DNA from: Scytonema millei VB511283
GTDB lineage: Bacteria > Cyanobacteriota > Cyanobacteriia > Cyanobacteriales > Chroococcidiopsidaceae
Direction of reading: 5' to 3'
DNA length: 64,000 bases
NCBI RefSeq assembly: GCF_000817735.3
Contig: NZ_JTJC03000005.1
Coordinates: 62,001 to 126,000 of the forward strand
Shown: positions 7,800 to 17,481 of the stretch, in pieces
How the letters are laid out: every line of letters begins with the position of its first letter
Numbering within the stretch: the stretch's first letter is position 1
Made by a program: the position numbers and the translations under genes
The notes under the pieces: model-generated
The model's database searches: none
The model's input: only the letters and a program-made list of their open reading frames with translations
What the model was told of the DNA's origin: nothing

Positions 7800-9224
7800 A
7801 TGACTAACACTCAAAATCCTCCCCGCCAGCAACTCAATATAAAAGACGCACTCCGCCAAGTACCGCTATTTGTCAAATTACCAGAAACAGAATTGCAGTG
7901 GATGTGCGATCGCGGACAAGAAGTATGGCGAGAACCAGGAGAAGTTCACCGTCAAGAAGGAGATCCAGCCGATTGCGTATTTATCTTACTTGAAGGAGAA
8001 ATTCGGATTACCCAGCAAGTCGGGAACCAGCAACTCGTTTTAGCTACCTACGACACGCAAACCCTATTTGGCGAATTACCCGTGTTAATGGGACAAGATA
8101 CCTATTGGGCAAGTGGAATTTCCGTTAAGCGATCGCGTATTTTTGAATTACCAAAAGACGCATTTTGGCGCTTACTATCTACCTGTTCCTGCGTCACTGC
8201 CTCTATTCTCAGCACGATGGCACAGCGAATGCAAACGGTACAAACTATCGCCCAGCAACGGGAAAAATTAGCCGCTTTGGGGACGTTAGCCGCCGGACTC
8301 GCCCATGAAATGAACAATCCCGCCGCCGCCGTCAGACGCAGTGCCAAACACTTACACGAACTTTGGCAAGATATACCTTGCTTCACTTTAAAGCTGAAGC
8401 AGCAGATGACAAACGAACAACTCGGCTTTTTGATTGATATGCAGTGCGAGGCGGTGCAACGGGCGCAAAATATCTCTGCCCTCGATCCACTAACGCAAAG
8501 CGATCGCGAGGATGAAATAGCTGAGTGGCTGACAACCCATCAAGTAGAAAATAGTTGGCAACTCGCCCCCATTTTAGTTGGAACTGGGTTAGATTCAACT
8601 TGGCTAGAAAGCATCGCCCAGAAAATACCTACCGATGCCCTATCTGGGGCGATCGCGTGGTTGACTGCATCTCTTACAGGTGTTGGGGCAATTGAAGAAA
8701 TCGATCGCTGTGCCGATCGCATTTCTCAGTTAGTCCAGGCAATTAAAGATTACTCTTACATGGATCGCGCCCCCCTACAAGACGTAGACGTACACCAAGG
8801 GCTAGAAAGCACTGTGACAATTTTGAGTCACAAACTCAAAGGTGGCGTAACTGTAATCCGCAACTACGATCGCAACGTGCCGCGAATTGTCGGTTATGGT
8901 GGGGCATTAAATCAAGTGTGGACGAACCTAATTGATAATGCGATCGATGCCATGCAAGGACAGGGTAAGATTTGGCTGCGGACTTGGCAAGAACACGACC
9001 ATATCGTAGTCGAAATTGCCGACAACGGATCGGGCATTCCTTTGAATATTCAGTCCCGCATTTTCGAGCCATTTTTCACCACCAAAGGCGTAGGACAAGG
9101 CACAGGACTGGGTTTGGATGTCACGTATCGGATTATTGTAGGCAAGCACCACGGCGACATCAATTTTACGTCAAAGCCTGGAGACACCTGTTTTCGAGTA
9201 CGTTTACCGATCGCAGCTTCATAA
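7800..9224 (+). CDS. Sensor histidine kinase with N-terminal cyclic-nucleotide-binding-like domain (copy 2)
   Basis: A paralogue of the kinase ending at 6829, with the same domain order: cNMP-type beta roll at about 22-140, H-box G-L-A-H-E-M-N-N-P with His169, then an HATPase domain with N-L-I-D-N-A-I-D-A, D-N-G-S-G-I and G-Q-G-T-G-L-G-L. The region between the H-box and the ATPase, including D-Y-S-Y-M-D-R-A-P, is shared almost word for word with copy 1, so both likely read related signals or dimerise together. Base use is more HIP1-rich than in copy 1. Soluble, 474 residues. Ligand unknown. Confidence 0.92.
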   Translation: MTNTQNPPRQQLNIKDALRQVPLFVKLPETELQWMCDRGQEVWREPGEVHRQEGDPADCVFILLEGEIRITQQVGNQQLVLATYDTQTLFGELPVLMGQDTYWASGISVKRSRIFELPKDAFWRLLSTCSCVTASILSTMAQRMQTVQTIAQQREKLAALGTLAAGLAHEMNNPAAAVRRSAKHLHELWQDIPCFTLKLKQQMTNEQLGFLIDMQCEAVQRAQNISALDPLTQSDREDEIAEWLTTHQVENSWQLAPILVGTGLDSTWLESIAQKIPTDALSGAIAWLTASLTGVGAIEEIDRCADRISQLVQAIKDYSYMDRAPLQDVDVHQGLESTVTILSHKLKGGVTVIRNYDRNVPRIVGYGGALNQVWTNLIDNAIDAMQGQGKIWLRTWQEHDHIVVEIADNGSGIPLNIQSRIFEPFFTTKGVGQGTGLGLDVTYRIIVGKHHGDINFTSKPGDTCFRVRLPIAAS

Positions 9225-9257
9225 TTCCCTAAACCAAAACAAAAGCCCCTTTATAAA

Positions 9258-9345
9258 ACAAGTCAAAAGTCAAAAGTTAAAAGTCAAAAGTTAAAAGTCA
9301 AAACAAAAGCCCCCCTTTTTAAGGGGGGTTGGGGGGATCTAACCT
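9258..9345. repeat. GTCAAAA/GTTAAAA heptamers plus CCCCCCTT-AAGGGGGG hairpin
   Basis: A run of six or more AGTCAAA/AGTTAAA heptamers is followed by a hairpin with 8-bp arms (9310-9317 and 9321-9328) and a TTGGGGGGATCT tail. The same hairpin and tail recur at 63948-63979, so it is a dispersed repeat that may also terminate transcription between the convergent kinase and ftsH genes. Confidence 0.85.
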
Positions 9346-9386
9346 GTGGCAAAAACCAACAGAATCAATGTTACAAAGGTACAAAC

Positions 9387-11273
9387 TTACAGCGTTGGCA
9401 CGTACTGCTGTTTTTCAGGTACGTCGGTGTATTCAGCCACAATCTGACGAAACTCTTCGCCGTCAATGGTTTCTTTTTCGATCAACAAATCGACTAAACG
9501 ATCTGTGACGGTGCGATTGTCGCGGATGAGTTTCTTCGCCAACTCATAGCAATCTTCGACAATAGCGCGAACTTGTGTATCGATGCGAGAAGCGATCGCG
9601 TCTGAGTAATCGGAACGAGTCATCAAGTCACGACCCAAAAACACCTCTGAATTTTGGCTATCCAACGCCAAGGGACCCAAATCTGACATCCCAAATTTTG
9701 TCACCATCTGCCGCGCCATTCCCGTCACCTGTTGCAAGTCGTTACCCGCACCAGTTGTGACTTCCGCCGTACCAAAGATGATATCTTCAGCGGCTCTACC
9801 ACCCAAAGCGCCGCTAATTCTAGCTTTGAGCTGCGATCGCGAGATCAATCCTTGTTCTTCGCTAGGAGTAAACCAAGTCAAACCTTGGGCTTGTCCGCGT
9901 GGTACTAGCGTTACTTTCTGCACCGGATCGTGGTCTTTAATCAGCGTACCGATCAAAGCGTGTCCGATTTCGTGATAAGCAATCAATCGCTTGCTCTTAC
10001 TGTCTACCAACGGCGTGCCTTCCATCCCTGCCACAACGCGGTCTACAGCGTCGTCAATTTCTAACAAGGTGATAGCGTCTTTGCGCCGTCTGGCGGTTAA
10101 AATAGCAGCTTCATTCAGCAAGTTAGCTAAGTCTGCCCCTGTAAAGCCAGGAGTGCGGCGAGAAATTGCTTCTAAAGATACAGTTTCAGCAAGTTTCTTA
10201 TTTCTGGCGTGGACTTTTAAAATCTCCAAACGCCCTTTAATGTCTGGTGCATCTACTGTAACTTGGCGATCGAAACGACCAGGACGTAACAATGCAGCAT
10301 CGAGTACGTCAGGACGGTTGGTAGCAGCGATGATAATAATCCCTGTATTGCCTTCAAACCCGTCCATTTCGGTGAGTAATTGGTTGAGAGTTTGCTCTCT
10401 CTCATCGTTTCCACCACCAATTCCCGCACCTCTTTGTCTGCCTACCGCATCAATTTCATCAATGAAGATCAAACAAGGAGCGTTGTCTTTGGCTTTCTTA
10501 AATAAATCCCGTACCCGCGATGCACCTACACCGACGAACATTTCGACGAATTCGCTACCGGAGATGCTGAAAAACGGGACTCCTGCTTCCCCAGCGATCG
10601 CTTTTGCTAGCAAAGTTTTCCCTGTTCCTGGGGGTCCTACTAACAGTACGCCTTTGGGAATGCGTGCGCCAACAGCGGTGAAGCGTTCTGGCTGTTTGAG
10701 GAAGGTGACAACTTCTTGTAACTCTTCTTTGGCTTCGTCAATTCCCGCTACGTCATCAAATTTTATGCCCGTCTTGGCTTCCATTTGGAATCTAGCACGG
10801 GATTTGCCAAAGTTAAGTGCTTGCCCTGGTCCACCCGGAATATTACTAGAGCGACGGAATAAGAAGAACAGCCCACCAATCAACAGCACGGGGAAAATCA
10901 GATTACCCAGTAAACCCCAAATTGCCCCGTCATTTCGCATCGGGTGAGAATCAAAGCTCACATTTCCCGCTCTGAGTTTAGCAATCACTTCGGGAGCGCT
11001 GTATGGCAGGTCTACCCGCAGCCTTTGAACGCGATTGTCCAGTTCTGGATCGACTGCCTCTACAATTGCCGTCCGTCCGCCTTCATATAGGTCTACACTA
11101 GTGACGCGACCAGCATCTAGATATTCTAGAAAACGACCGTAAGTCATCCGAGTACTGGCGGCGTTCTTGCTCATATCAGCAGGAGCGCCAGCAAATGCCC
11201 CCTGCCAGAAGAAAAAGCCGATCACGAGAGCAGGCAGTGTCCACAGTACTAGGACTCTCCAAGAAAATTTCAT
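9387..11273 (-). CDS. ftsH: ATP-dependent zinc metalloprotease FtsH (PSII-repair type)
   Basis: The 628-residue membrane AAA+ protease has an N-terminal membrane helix (about 5-25), a lumenal/periplasmic domain, a second membrane helix (about 118-140), Walker A GPPGTGKT at 213-220, Walker B in [11 protein letters not shown], the second region of homology R-P-G-R-F-D, and the zinc site H-E-I-G-H near 430. Length and sequence closely resemble cyanobacterial FtsH2 (Slr0228 of Synechocystis), which with FtsH3 degrades photodamaged D1 in photosystem II. That subtype is my recollection of the family, not a search result. The gene stands alone on the minus strand, with TAGAGG upstream of the ATG. 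Confidence 0.96.
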   Translation of the reverse strand: MKFSWRVLVLWTLPALVIGFFFWQGAFAGAPADMSKNAASTRMTYGRFLEYLDAGRVTSVDLYEGGRTAIVEAVDPELDNRVQRLRVDLPYSAPEVIAKLRAGNVSFDSHPMRNDGAIWGLLGNLIFPVLLIGGLFFLFRRSSNIPGGPGQALNFGKSRARFQMEAKTGIKFDDVAGIDEAKEELQEVVTFLKQPERFTAVGARIPKGVLLVGPPGTGKTLLAKAIAGEAGVPFFSISGSEFVEMFVGVGASRVRDLFKKAKDNAPCLIFIDEIDAVGRQRGAGIGGGNDEREQTLNQLLTEMDGFEGNTGIIIIAATNRPDVLDAALLRPGRFDRQVTVDAPDIKGRLEILKVHARNKKLAETVSLEAISRRTPGFTGADLANLLNEAAILTARRRKDAITLLEIDDAVDRVVAGMEGTPLVDSKSKRLIAYHEIGHALIGTLIKDHDPVQKVTLVPRGQAQGLTWFTPSEEQGLISRSQLKARISGALGGRAAEDIIFGTAEVTTGAGNDLQQVTGMARQMVTKFGMSDLGPLALDSQNSEVFLGRDLMTRSDYSDAIASRIDTQVRAIVEDCYELAKKLIRDNRTVTDRLVDLLIEKETIDGEEFRQIVAEYTDVPEKQQYVPTL

Positions 11274-11625
11274 CAGTTAGTTGCCTCTAGGTGTAGATAC
11301 AACAAATCAGTTTGACTACAGGCGGGCGCTTTTATCCCGTAAACATATAGTCCTTAAACAGATATTGTTAACTTTTCTTTCAATCAGTAAATCTTCTAGT
11401 GTATGAAGATACTGACAGTAGTTTGATTACTATCTTAATCAAATTTAACGTAATTTTAAGCGATCGCGCTAATTCAGTGACCAGTTATCAGTGACCAGTG
11501 ACTAAACAATGCGCAATGCACGACTAATTCCGATAATTCCGAATTCTTCCCTCACTCCTCGCCCCTCGCTCCTCGCTCCTTAATTCATCTACCATGTAGA
11601 GAGATGTAAACAAATGTAAAGAAAG
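11274..11625. other. Divergent spacer ftsH / SDR with repeats
   Basis: The first 180 bases next to ftsH are AT-rich and should hold its promoter. From 11476 to 11582 there are mosaic repeats (CAGTGAC-type, then CTCCTCGC units). No reading frame or RNA is supported. Confidence 0.6.
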
Positions 11626-12333
11626 ATGCAAGATAAGGTGGTTGTAGTTGTCGGTGCAACTGGGGGTATTGGTTCGGCTTTAACTCGCAAACTAGCTCCA
11701 ACTGGAGCGCGTCTGGTGTTGGCAGCTAGAAACAGCAGCGCGCTGCAAGACTTGGCAACACAGTTGTCAATTAAGTCAGTATTGACTGTTCCCACAGATA
11801 TCACCGCTCGCGCCTCGGTAAATGCCCTAATGGAGCAAACTACGGCTCAGTTTGGAAAAATTGATGCTTTAGTGAATGCAGCTGGTGCAGGAATATTAAA
11901 GCCTTACAATGCTCTAGAACCAGCCGATCTAGAAGCGATGTTAGACCTAAACTTGAAGGGTAGTTTCTACACCTGCCAAGCCGCAGCTGAATTAATGCAA
12001 CGGCAGAAATCTGGTCATATTTGTAACGTAGTGGGAATTTTGGGCAAGCATTCAATGGCAATGGCAGCAGCATACAGCGCTTCCAAGTTTGGTGTAGTTG
12101 GTTTCAGCAAATGCATGGCGGAAGAGTTGAAGCGTTTTGGTGTGAAGTTCACGCTATTCTATTTTGGTGGTGTAGACTCTCCCTTCTGGGACAACGTACA
12201 GCTAAAAGTCGATCGCAAAAAAATGCTCAGTACCGAAACTGCTGCCAATGCTATCTTTTATGCCCTCCAAGCAGAACCACAAGCAGTCCCGATGGAAATT
12301 AATATTCAGCCAGACAGTCACTTGTTTTTTTAG
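11626..12333 (+). CDS. Short-chain dehydrogenase/reductase
   Basis: A 235-residue Rossmann enzyme with the cofactor motif V-V-G-A-T-G-G-I-G (about 8-16), N-A-A-G-A-G near 86, and the catalytic Y-S-A-S-K, preceded by a region where the usual Ser is replaced by a G-I-L-G-K segment. An Arg at the end of beta 2 (A-A-R-N-S) suggests NADP(H). The family resemblance is to FabG-like and 3-ketoacyl reductase-like SDRs, but the substrate cannot be read from the sequence. The repeat array starts directly after the stop codon. Confidence 0.9.
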   Translation: MQDKVVVVVGATGGIGSALTRKLAPTGARLVLAARNSSALQDLATQLSIKSVLTVPTDITARASVNALMEQTTAQFGKIDALVNAAGAGILKPYNALEPADLEAMLDLNLKGSFYTCQAAAELMQRQKSGHICNVVGILGKHSMAMAAAYSASKFGVVGFSKCMAEELKRFGVKFTLFYFGGVDSPFWDNVQLKVDRKKMLSTETAANAIFYALQAEPQAVPMEINIQPDSHLFF

Positions 12334-12445
12334 GGAGCAGGGAGCAGGGGAAGAAAGCAGAGGGAGCAGAGAGGAGCAACTACCAATTACCAAGTACCAA
12401 TAACCACTCTTCACTACTCCCTGCTCCCTACTCCCTACTCCCTAA
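12334..12445. repeat. Mosaic heptamer repeats
   Basis: GGGAGCA, GAGGAGC, ACCAATT/ACCAACT and CTCCCTA units follow one another without unique sequence, filling most of the spacer between the SDR and HPPD genes. Confidence 0.9.
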
Positions 12446-12538
12446 TTATGCAATTCTTGCTTAAGAGCGAATAGTAAATTCAGCAAAACAGGCAAAATTT
12501 ACAAAGAGATAGGCTGTGATGCTGAATTTTCAAAAAAT

Positions 12539-13666
12539 ATGAAAATCGATCGGATTCACTTCTACGTAGAAGATGCAAAAGCTTGGCGTGACTGGTTTGT
12601 CAACAAATTAGGCTTTCAAACTGTAGCTAGTTACAGCCGCGATCGCTACACCGATACAGAAGTGGTGAAGAGTGGTTTCGTCTGCTTCGCTCTATCGTCA
12701 CCGCGATCGCATTTCAGTCCAGTTTGGCAGTTTTTGCGCCACCATCCTCCTGGTGTGGCGGATGTCGCCTTTGTTGTAGAAGATCTCGAAGCGATCGTCC
12801 AAAAGGCGATCGCTCACGACGCAAAAGTCTTACAACCCCCACAATTACAGCAAGGCTACAAGTGGAGCAAAATTTCTGCCTGGGGTTCTCTGGCTCATAC
12901 TTTGATCGAAAGACAGGGGGACAAGGGAGAAGTCAAAAGTCAAAAGTCAAAAGTCAAATTTTCCCGCTCCCGACTCCCGACTCCCGACTCCCGACTCGCC
13001 ATCACAGGTATCGATCACATCGTATTAAACGTTGCTGCGGGGGATTTGGAGACGGCTGTGGCATGGTATGAAGAGATTTTGGGTTTTCGCTCTCAGCAGG
13101 CTTTTACTATTCAAACCGATCGCTCTGCCTTGCATAGTCAGGTAATGGTTTCTAGTAATAGCTGCGTTCAGTTTCCAATCAATCAACCTGCATCGCCTAA
13201 TTCGCAAATTCAGGAATTTTTAGATTGCAATCAAGGTGCGGGAATTCAACACATCGCCCTCAAAACTAGCAACATCATCGAAGCGATCGCGCAATTTCGC
13301 AATAACGGCGTATCTTTTCTTTCAGTTCCTCCTACTTACTACACTCAGCTACAGCAGCGTTTGGGATTACCAATATCATTTCCCATCTCAGTTGACGAGT
13401 TACAAGCGATCGCCCAACAGCAAATTTTAGTTGACTGGCAAGATTCCCACCCCGATGCTTTGCTGCTACAAACTTTTACTCACCCCATTTTTACCCAACC
13501 AACTTTCTTTTTTGAAATTATCGAACGCCGCTCCCAAGCCACGGGTTTTGGCGAAGGTAATTTTCGCGCTCTGTTTGAAGCGATCGAACGAGAACAGATG
13601 AAACGGGGTAGCCTTCAAGATCGGGAGTTGGGAGTTGGAAGTCGGGAGTCGGGGGAAGAGAGCTGA
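12539..13666 (+). CDS. hppD: 4-hydroxyphenylpyruvate dioxygenase (with repeat-derived insert and tail)
   Basis: This VOC-fold non-haem iron dioxygenase converts 4-hydroxyphenylpyruvate to homogentisate, the tocopherol precursor in cyanobacteria. Iron ligands are visible as His160 (G-I-D-H-I-V-L-N), His238 (I-Q-H-I-A-L-K-T) and Glu326 (F-F-F-E-I-I-E-R); the C-terminal gate helix G-N-F-R-A-L-F-E-A-I-E-R-E-Q is intact. Two stretches are odd. Residues about 127-154 (12917-13000), between the two VOC halves, are encoded by GTCAAAA and GACTCCC heptamers, and residues 359-375 after the normal C-terminus come from GGGAGTTG-type repeats. Both lie outside the catalytic core, so activity is expected to survive. 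Stand-alone gene. Confidence 0.92.
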   Translation: MKIDRIHFYVEDAKAWRDWFVNKLGFQTVASYSRDRYTDTEVVKSGFVCFALSSPRSHFSPVWQFLRHHPPGVADVAFVVEDLEAIVQKAIAHDAKVLQPPQLQQGYKWSKISAWGSLAHTLIERQGDKGEVKSQKSKVKFSRSRLPTPDSRLAITGIDHIVLNVAAGDLETAVAWYEEILGFRSQQAFTIQTDRSALHSQVMVSSNSCVQFPINQPASPNSQIQEFLDCNQGAGIQHIALKTSNIIEAIAQFRNNGVSFLSVPPTYYTQLQQRLGLPISFPISVDELQAIAQQQILVDWQDSHPDALLLQTFTHPIFTQPTFFFEIIERRSQATGFGEGNFRALFEAIEREQMKRGSLQDRELGVGSRESGEES

Positions 13667-13725
13667 GGGAGAAAGAGCAACTGTCTTCACGCAGCGTCTA
13701 CCGTCAACTGTCAACTACCAACTAC
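13613..13725. repeat. Mosaic repeats overlapping the hppD 3' end
   Basis: GGGAGTTG/GGGAGTCG units run through the hppD stop into GAGAGCTGAGGG, CAACTGT and ACCAACT units. Confidence 0.85.
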
Positions 13726-13830
13726 CAATGACTAATTAGCATTTCTAAACTCACCCATCAAACATTCAAAATTTCGCCTTATGGCATCTGAGCTAAGGTG
13801 TTAATGAAAGTTAGCATCTTAACTATAAAA

Positions 13831-14529
13831 ATGATTAGATTAATTACTGATTTTGACGGACCCATTATTGATGTGTCGGAGCGATACTACCGCGTATATC
13901 AATTATGTTTAGAGAAAACTCGCCATCCAGAACAAGCTGTAACGCAGTTAAGTAAAGCGGAATTTTGGCAGTTGAAGCGCTCTAAGGTTCCTGAAAAACA
14001 GATTGCTATCCTATCTGGACTAGACGAAACCCAAGCTAAAACATTTGCTAATTTGCGGCGACAAATGGTACACGCTCATCCTTACTTTCAATATGACAAA
14101 CTAGCTCCAGGCGCAGTAGCAGCTTTAGAGCAAATACAGCAAGCTGGTATCGATTTAGCAGTGATGACAATGCGTCGCGTGCGCGAGCTGGACTATGCTT
14201 TCGGACAGCACGATCTAGGCAGATTTTTTCCTGAAAATCGCTGCTATTGCTTGAGCAATGATTATCTGAAAACTCGCGACATTGACGATAAACCTTTGTT
14301 GATGGCAAGGGCTTTAGTAGAATTGCCCCCTGCTAGCGATGTTTGGATGGTTGGTGATACGGAAGCGGATATTATTGCCGCGAAAAAGCACGGGATCAAA
14401 GCGATCGCAGTAGAATGCGGAATTCGCGATCGCGTTCGGCTACAACAGTACCAACCCGATTTGATTGTGAAAGATTTAAATGCAGCAGTCGAGTGCGTTC
14501 TCAACGCTGCATTTGCCCAAGCTAGCTAG
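13831..14529 (+). CDS. HAD-family hydrolase
   Basis: The protein begins M-I-R-L-I-T-D-F-D-G-P-I, HAD motif I with the nucleophile Asp at residue 7. Motif II is probably the Thr of V-M-T-M-R-R, motif III a Lys near K-T-R-D-I-D-D-K, and motif IV is V-G-D-T-E-A-D-I. A helical cap lies between motifs I and II, so it is a subfamily I phosphatase like phosphoglycolate phosphatase, though the D-F-D-G-P-I start is distinctive of an uncharacterised cyanobacterial group. In-frame starts also exist at 13804 (ATG, preceded by AAGG) and 13798 (GTG); I prefer 13831 because HAD proteins normally begin just before motif I. Confidence 0.88.
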   Translation: MIRLITDFDGPIIDVSERYYRVYQLCLEKTRHPEQAVTQLSKAEFWQLKRSKVPEKQIAILSGLDETQAKTFANLRRQMVHAHPYFQYDKLAPGAVAALEQIQQAGIDLAVMTMRRVRELDYAFGQHDLGRFFPENRCYCLSNDYLKTRDIDDKPLLMARALVELPPASDVWMVGDTEADIIAAKKHGIKAIAVECGIRDRVRLQQYQPDLIVKDLNAAVECVLNAAFAQAS

Positions 14530-14544
14530 TATCTCACTCTTTTC

Positions 14545-15168
14545 TCAGCGTAGAAAGCTAGAAATCACCCACAACAACATAAAAGTTAGGATAGTAGAAA
14601 ATTGTTCTACTGTTACAATGCTGGCAATCTGGGTTTGCAACAAACTGCCGATCAGTCCACCACCAATTAAACCAACAATCAAACCCGTGGCTGTTAGCAG
14701 TACTGCTCGACCAAATTTTTGTTCTTTCCGATAGAGAAAATAGAGGCTCGAACAAACACCAACGATTAACAAAAACTGCAAGATTTGAGCGCTGACAGCG
14801 CTATAAAACACTCCAATACAGCTCAACCCTAAGTACAGCACTCCAGGCATGAGAATCTCAGTCAAGCTAGGCTTGTCTTGTATACCTTGCAGCCACGCTG
14901 GGGCTTGGGGTGCAGGCGATGAGACTTCTTTAGGGGGAGATTGGATAGCCGTCTCAGCGAAGCGGATACCTTCTGGAACCTTAATCTTTCCTTCTTGGCG
15001 CAGTCGCAAACGCTCCATTAGAATGGCATCATAAGCTGCTTCCACCGCCTCCAACAACTGCTGGTCGTTGCTGCACTGTTGCACGAGGCGAGTGCGAGCT
15101 TCTTGGATCTCGTCGAATGTCGCGTCTTCTGATACCCCAAGTTTGTCGTAGGGACTTTGCTCGATCAT
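14545..15168 (-). CDS. CPP1-like protein (DUF3353), J-domain-like membrane protein
   Basis: The first 70 residues (S-P-Y-D-K-L-G-V, then A-T-F-D-E-I-Q-E-A-R and a Lys-rich K-I-K-V-P-E-G-I) match the J-like domain of CPP1, the plastid chaperone-like protein of protochlorophyllide oxidoreductase. The HPD motif of true J-proteins is absent, as in that family. Residues about 105-205 carry three to four hydrophobic segments, anchoring it in a membrane. A role in stabilising POR or other pigment enzymes is inferred from the plant homologue. It is convergent with the HAD gene, with only 15 bp between stops. Confidence 0.88.
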   Translation of the reverse strand: MIEQSPYDKLGVSEDATFDEIQEARTRLVQQCSNDQQLLEAVEAAYDAILMERLRLRQEGKIKVPEGIRFAETAIQSPPKEVSSPAPQAPAWLQGIQDKPSLTEILMPGVLYLGLSCIGVFYSAVSAQILQFLLIVGVCSSLYFLYRKEQKFGRAVLLTATGLIVGLIGGGLIGSLLQTQIASIVTVEQFSTILTFMLLWVISSFLR

Positions 15169-15866
15169 GTGAATTTATCGCCTTAGCGGAGTCAGGGGCG
15201 AATATAGAAAAATGTACAACGAGGCGTATGCTGTCAGCCTAGCCTATTTGGATCTATTCTAATAGACTATTGCAGTTACCGGTTGTCGTCGTACTTAACC
15301 AGAATATCACTTATTCGTTTTTTACTGTCATGTCTGCTAAGCAATGCGATCGCTGACCCTGGTTTGTACCTCAAATTTACTGAGATCGGGCACTTGCTTT
15401 ACTGTTTTTGACCAGAACTGCTAAGCTTCTCTGCTCTACCTCGGTAATTGTACGAAAACGTAACATAAGTTGTAACACCGAGCCATGCTGTCGTAAATAG
15501 CACGACTGAGTTCAAGCAGAATTGAGCGATCGGCAGTCGAGCAAAAAATTTTGGTGGCACAATCTGCCGTCAGTGAGGCAATCGCAACAGTAAGCAATTG
15601 CGTAATTGGCAATTTTTGACGTTTTGCCACTGTGACTCGATTGGATGGAGAACTTCTGAAGTTATTGTGGGCTAATTGATTTGCGCGCCCGTACTGGCGA
15701 TAAAATCCCAGGGGAAATTCTACTAGTATATTAGAACACCAGGGTCGATCTCAGAGTTGGCATTCCTGAATTATCGATTAATAATTGTGGTAGTTTCGAT
15801 CTGCTTGTTCTAGCGCTACCACCCAGGTTGCTGAATAGGCTTTTTATTCCTTCTCTGCTCAAAGTA
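15169..15866. other. Long spacer upstream of OmpR-type regulator
   Basis: About 700 bp without a convincing gene. It must contain the promoters of the CPP1-like gene (leftward) and of the response regulator (rightward). The sequence is non-repetitive, unlike most spacers here, which hints at regulatory content or an untranslated leader, but I see no recognisable riboswitch. Confidence 0.5.
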
Positions 15867-16583
15867 ATGCCTATGGCTGTTGCCAAAATTCTAGTTGTTG
15901 ATGACGATCCATCAATTCGTAATTTAATTCAACGCTTTTTAACCAAGCACAACTATCAGGTAGAGGCTGCCGAAGATGGTAAGACTGCCTTGGTTCTATT
16001 CGAGCAATTTAACCCCGATCTAGTCATCCTAGATGTAAATCTACCAGATACGCTTGGTTACAATCTCTGCCAAGAGATGCAAAACCGCACTAAAGTTTTT
16101 GTTCTCATGCTAACAAGTCGAGCTGATGAGGCAGACAAAATCAGAGGGTTTTCTCAAGGTGCGGATGACTATTTGACCAAACCATTTAGTTTAGGAGAGT
16201 TAGAAGTCCGAGTTGGAGCAATTTTGAAACGTCAACGAGTAGTCACGACTGCGGAAAAACAGCGTCTGGTGTTCGATAAACTGACAATCGATCCAGAACG
16301 GCGAGAAGTGACAATTAACAATGAATTGATTCCCTTAACTGCGTTGGAATTTGATTTGTTACGCTTTCTTGCTAGCCATCCAGGTCGAGTTTGGCGGCGT
16401 GCCGAGCTAATTCAAGAAGTTTGGGACTATGAATATGTAGGAGATCAGCGGGTGGTAGACGTGCATATCGGTCAGATTCGCAAAAAAATTGAAATTGATG
16501 CGGCTCAACCGATCCTGATTCAGACAGTACGTGGTGTCGGGTATAAATTTGAAGCTCCTAGTAAAGCTGGGAAAAGTCAATAG
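15867..16583 (+). CDS. OmpR/PhoB-family response regulator
   Basis: Receiver domain at about 5-120 with acidic D-D-D-P, phospho-acceptor Asp in V-I-L-D-V-N-L-P, Thr/Ser in M-L-T-S-R and Lys in Y-L-T-K-P-F. A winged-helix OmpR domain fills about 135-235, with L-T-x-L-E-F-D-L-L, a recognition-helix region Q-R-V-V-D-V-H-I and the wing R-G-V-G-Y-K-F-E. It lacks the RpaA/RpaB signature openings, so I give no symbol. No kinase is adjacent. Starts at 15867 (ATG) and 15873 (ATG) are nearly equivalent; neither has a strong ribosome-binding site. Confidence 0.92.
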   Translation: MPMAVAKILVVDDDPSIRNLIQRFLTKHNYQVEAAEDGKTALVLFEQFNPDLVILDVNLPDTLGYNLCQEMQNRTKVFVLMLTSRADEADKIRGFSQGADDYLTKPFSLGELEVRVGAILKRQRVVTTAEKQRLVFDKLTIDPERREVTINNELIPLTALEFDLLRFLASHPGRVWRRAELIQEVWDYEYVGDQRVVDVHIGQIRKKIEIDAAQPILIQTVRGVGYKFEAPSKAGKSQ

Positions 16584-16650
16584 CGCGCCACTCTCAATTA
16601 CAAAATCAGAGCTAGAAGGCTAAACTCTTGCTGCTGAGGGAAAAACTATA

Positions 16651-16685
16651 GGGTCTTCATGCGGTTGAAGACCCCTTTGTTTTGT
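16651..16685 (+). terminator. Rho-independent terminator after the response regulator
   Basis: GGGTCTTCA pairs perfectly with TGAAGACCC across a 6-base loop, followed by CTTTGTTTTG. Confidence 0.85.
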
Positions 16686-16687
16686 CA

Positions 16688-16840
16688 GAAAATAGGGAGC
16701 AGGGAGCAGGGATAAGAGAGCTGGGGGAGCGATCGGGAGCTGAGGGAGAAAGAGCAACTGTCTTCACGCAGTGTTGCGCAGCGTCAACTGTCAACCGTCA
16801 ACTGTCAACCAACAACTACCAACTACCAACGACTACTCAT
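16688..16840. repeat. Mosaic heptamer repeats
   Basis: GGGAGCA, GAGAGCTGGGGGAGC, CAACTGT, CAACCGT and ACCAACT units in series between convergent genes. Confidence 0.9.
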
Positions 16841-16846
16841 TCTCCA

Positions 16847-17044
16847 TCAAGAGTGATGAAATAGGGTTTCTAGATAGACTCTAGCGGCACGGCGATCGCC
16901 ATTACTGTTTTGTAGCAAAAATAGCGATAATGCTGCTGCAAACACTCGGTCTTGATCCCAATCAGGATGGGTTTCTAAGTAATTTTGCATTGATTCGTGT
17001 AATGACTCGGGAATTTCAGTCAAAATGCTAACGGTGGCGGACAT
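16847..17044 (-). CDS. DUF2811 family protein
   Basis: A 65-residue protein of the small cyanobacterial DUF2811 family, recognisable from T-V-S-I-L-T-E-I-P-E-S-L-H, T-H-P-D-W-D-Q-D-R-V-F-A-A-A-L-S-L-F-L-L-Q-N. It is predicted to be mostly helical with an acidic N-terminal half, resembling ribbon-helix-helix-sized proteins; no function is established. AGAGAGG is well placed before the ATG. The C-terminus lies against a repeat array. Confidence 0.85.
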   Translation of the reverse strand: MSATVSILTEIPESLHESMQNYLETHPDWDQDRVFAAALSLFLLQNSNGDRRAARVYLETLFHHS

Positions 17045-17481
17045 GGAGAACCTCTCTTCAAACAGTTACATGAATGGGATAAGCTGACTTCCACGACATA
17101 AAAAACGCAAGTTAAAAATCCAGTTTAAAGATGCAATGCCTTCGGCAGTTCGTGCAGCAACCATAATTGCACCTGTGGCACTGAAAAATCCTCGTTGCTA
17201 AAGCATAATCATCACTTCGATGGAGCGCGATCGCCCGATCGTTTTCTCGGCAGGTTTTATAAAGGGAAGTCGCATCATTGTGCGACAAGTTTCACTGTCC
17301 CGTCAATGCTGCGAAATATTACAACGGTTCTAAACACAAAAAAATCAATACGATAGAATCTGGGTTTTGCCCACATTTTTGTCACACATCTTTACAAAAT
17401 CTCTCAGATTCTCAGCAGAGAGAAAGCGATGTGAGAAATTCACAACTAGAGCAGTAAACCCAGATATCTGAAGTCATCTCT

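Noticed and set aside
9991-10947. Long rightward frame opposite ftsH
   Set aside because: It is an antisense shadow of ftsH, Ser/Pro/Arg-rich and without motifs.
15436-15630. 64-codon leftward frame in the spacer before the OmpR regulator
   Set aside because: It starts at a GTG without a ribosome-binding site and shows no recognisable family or domain.
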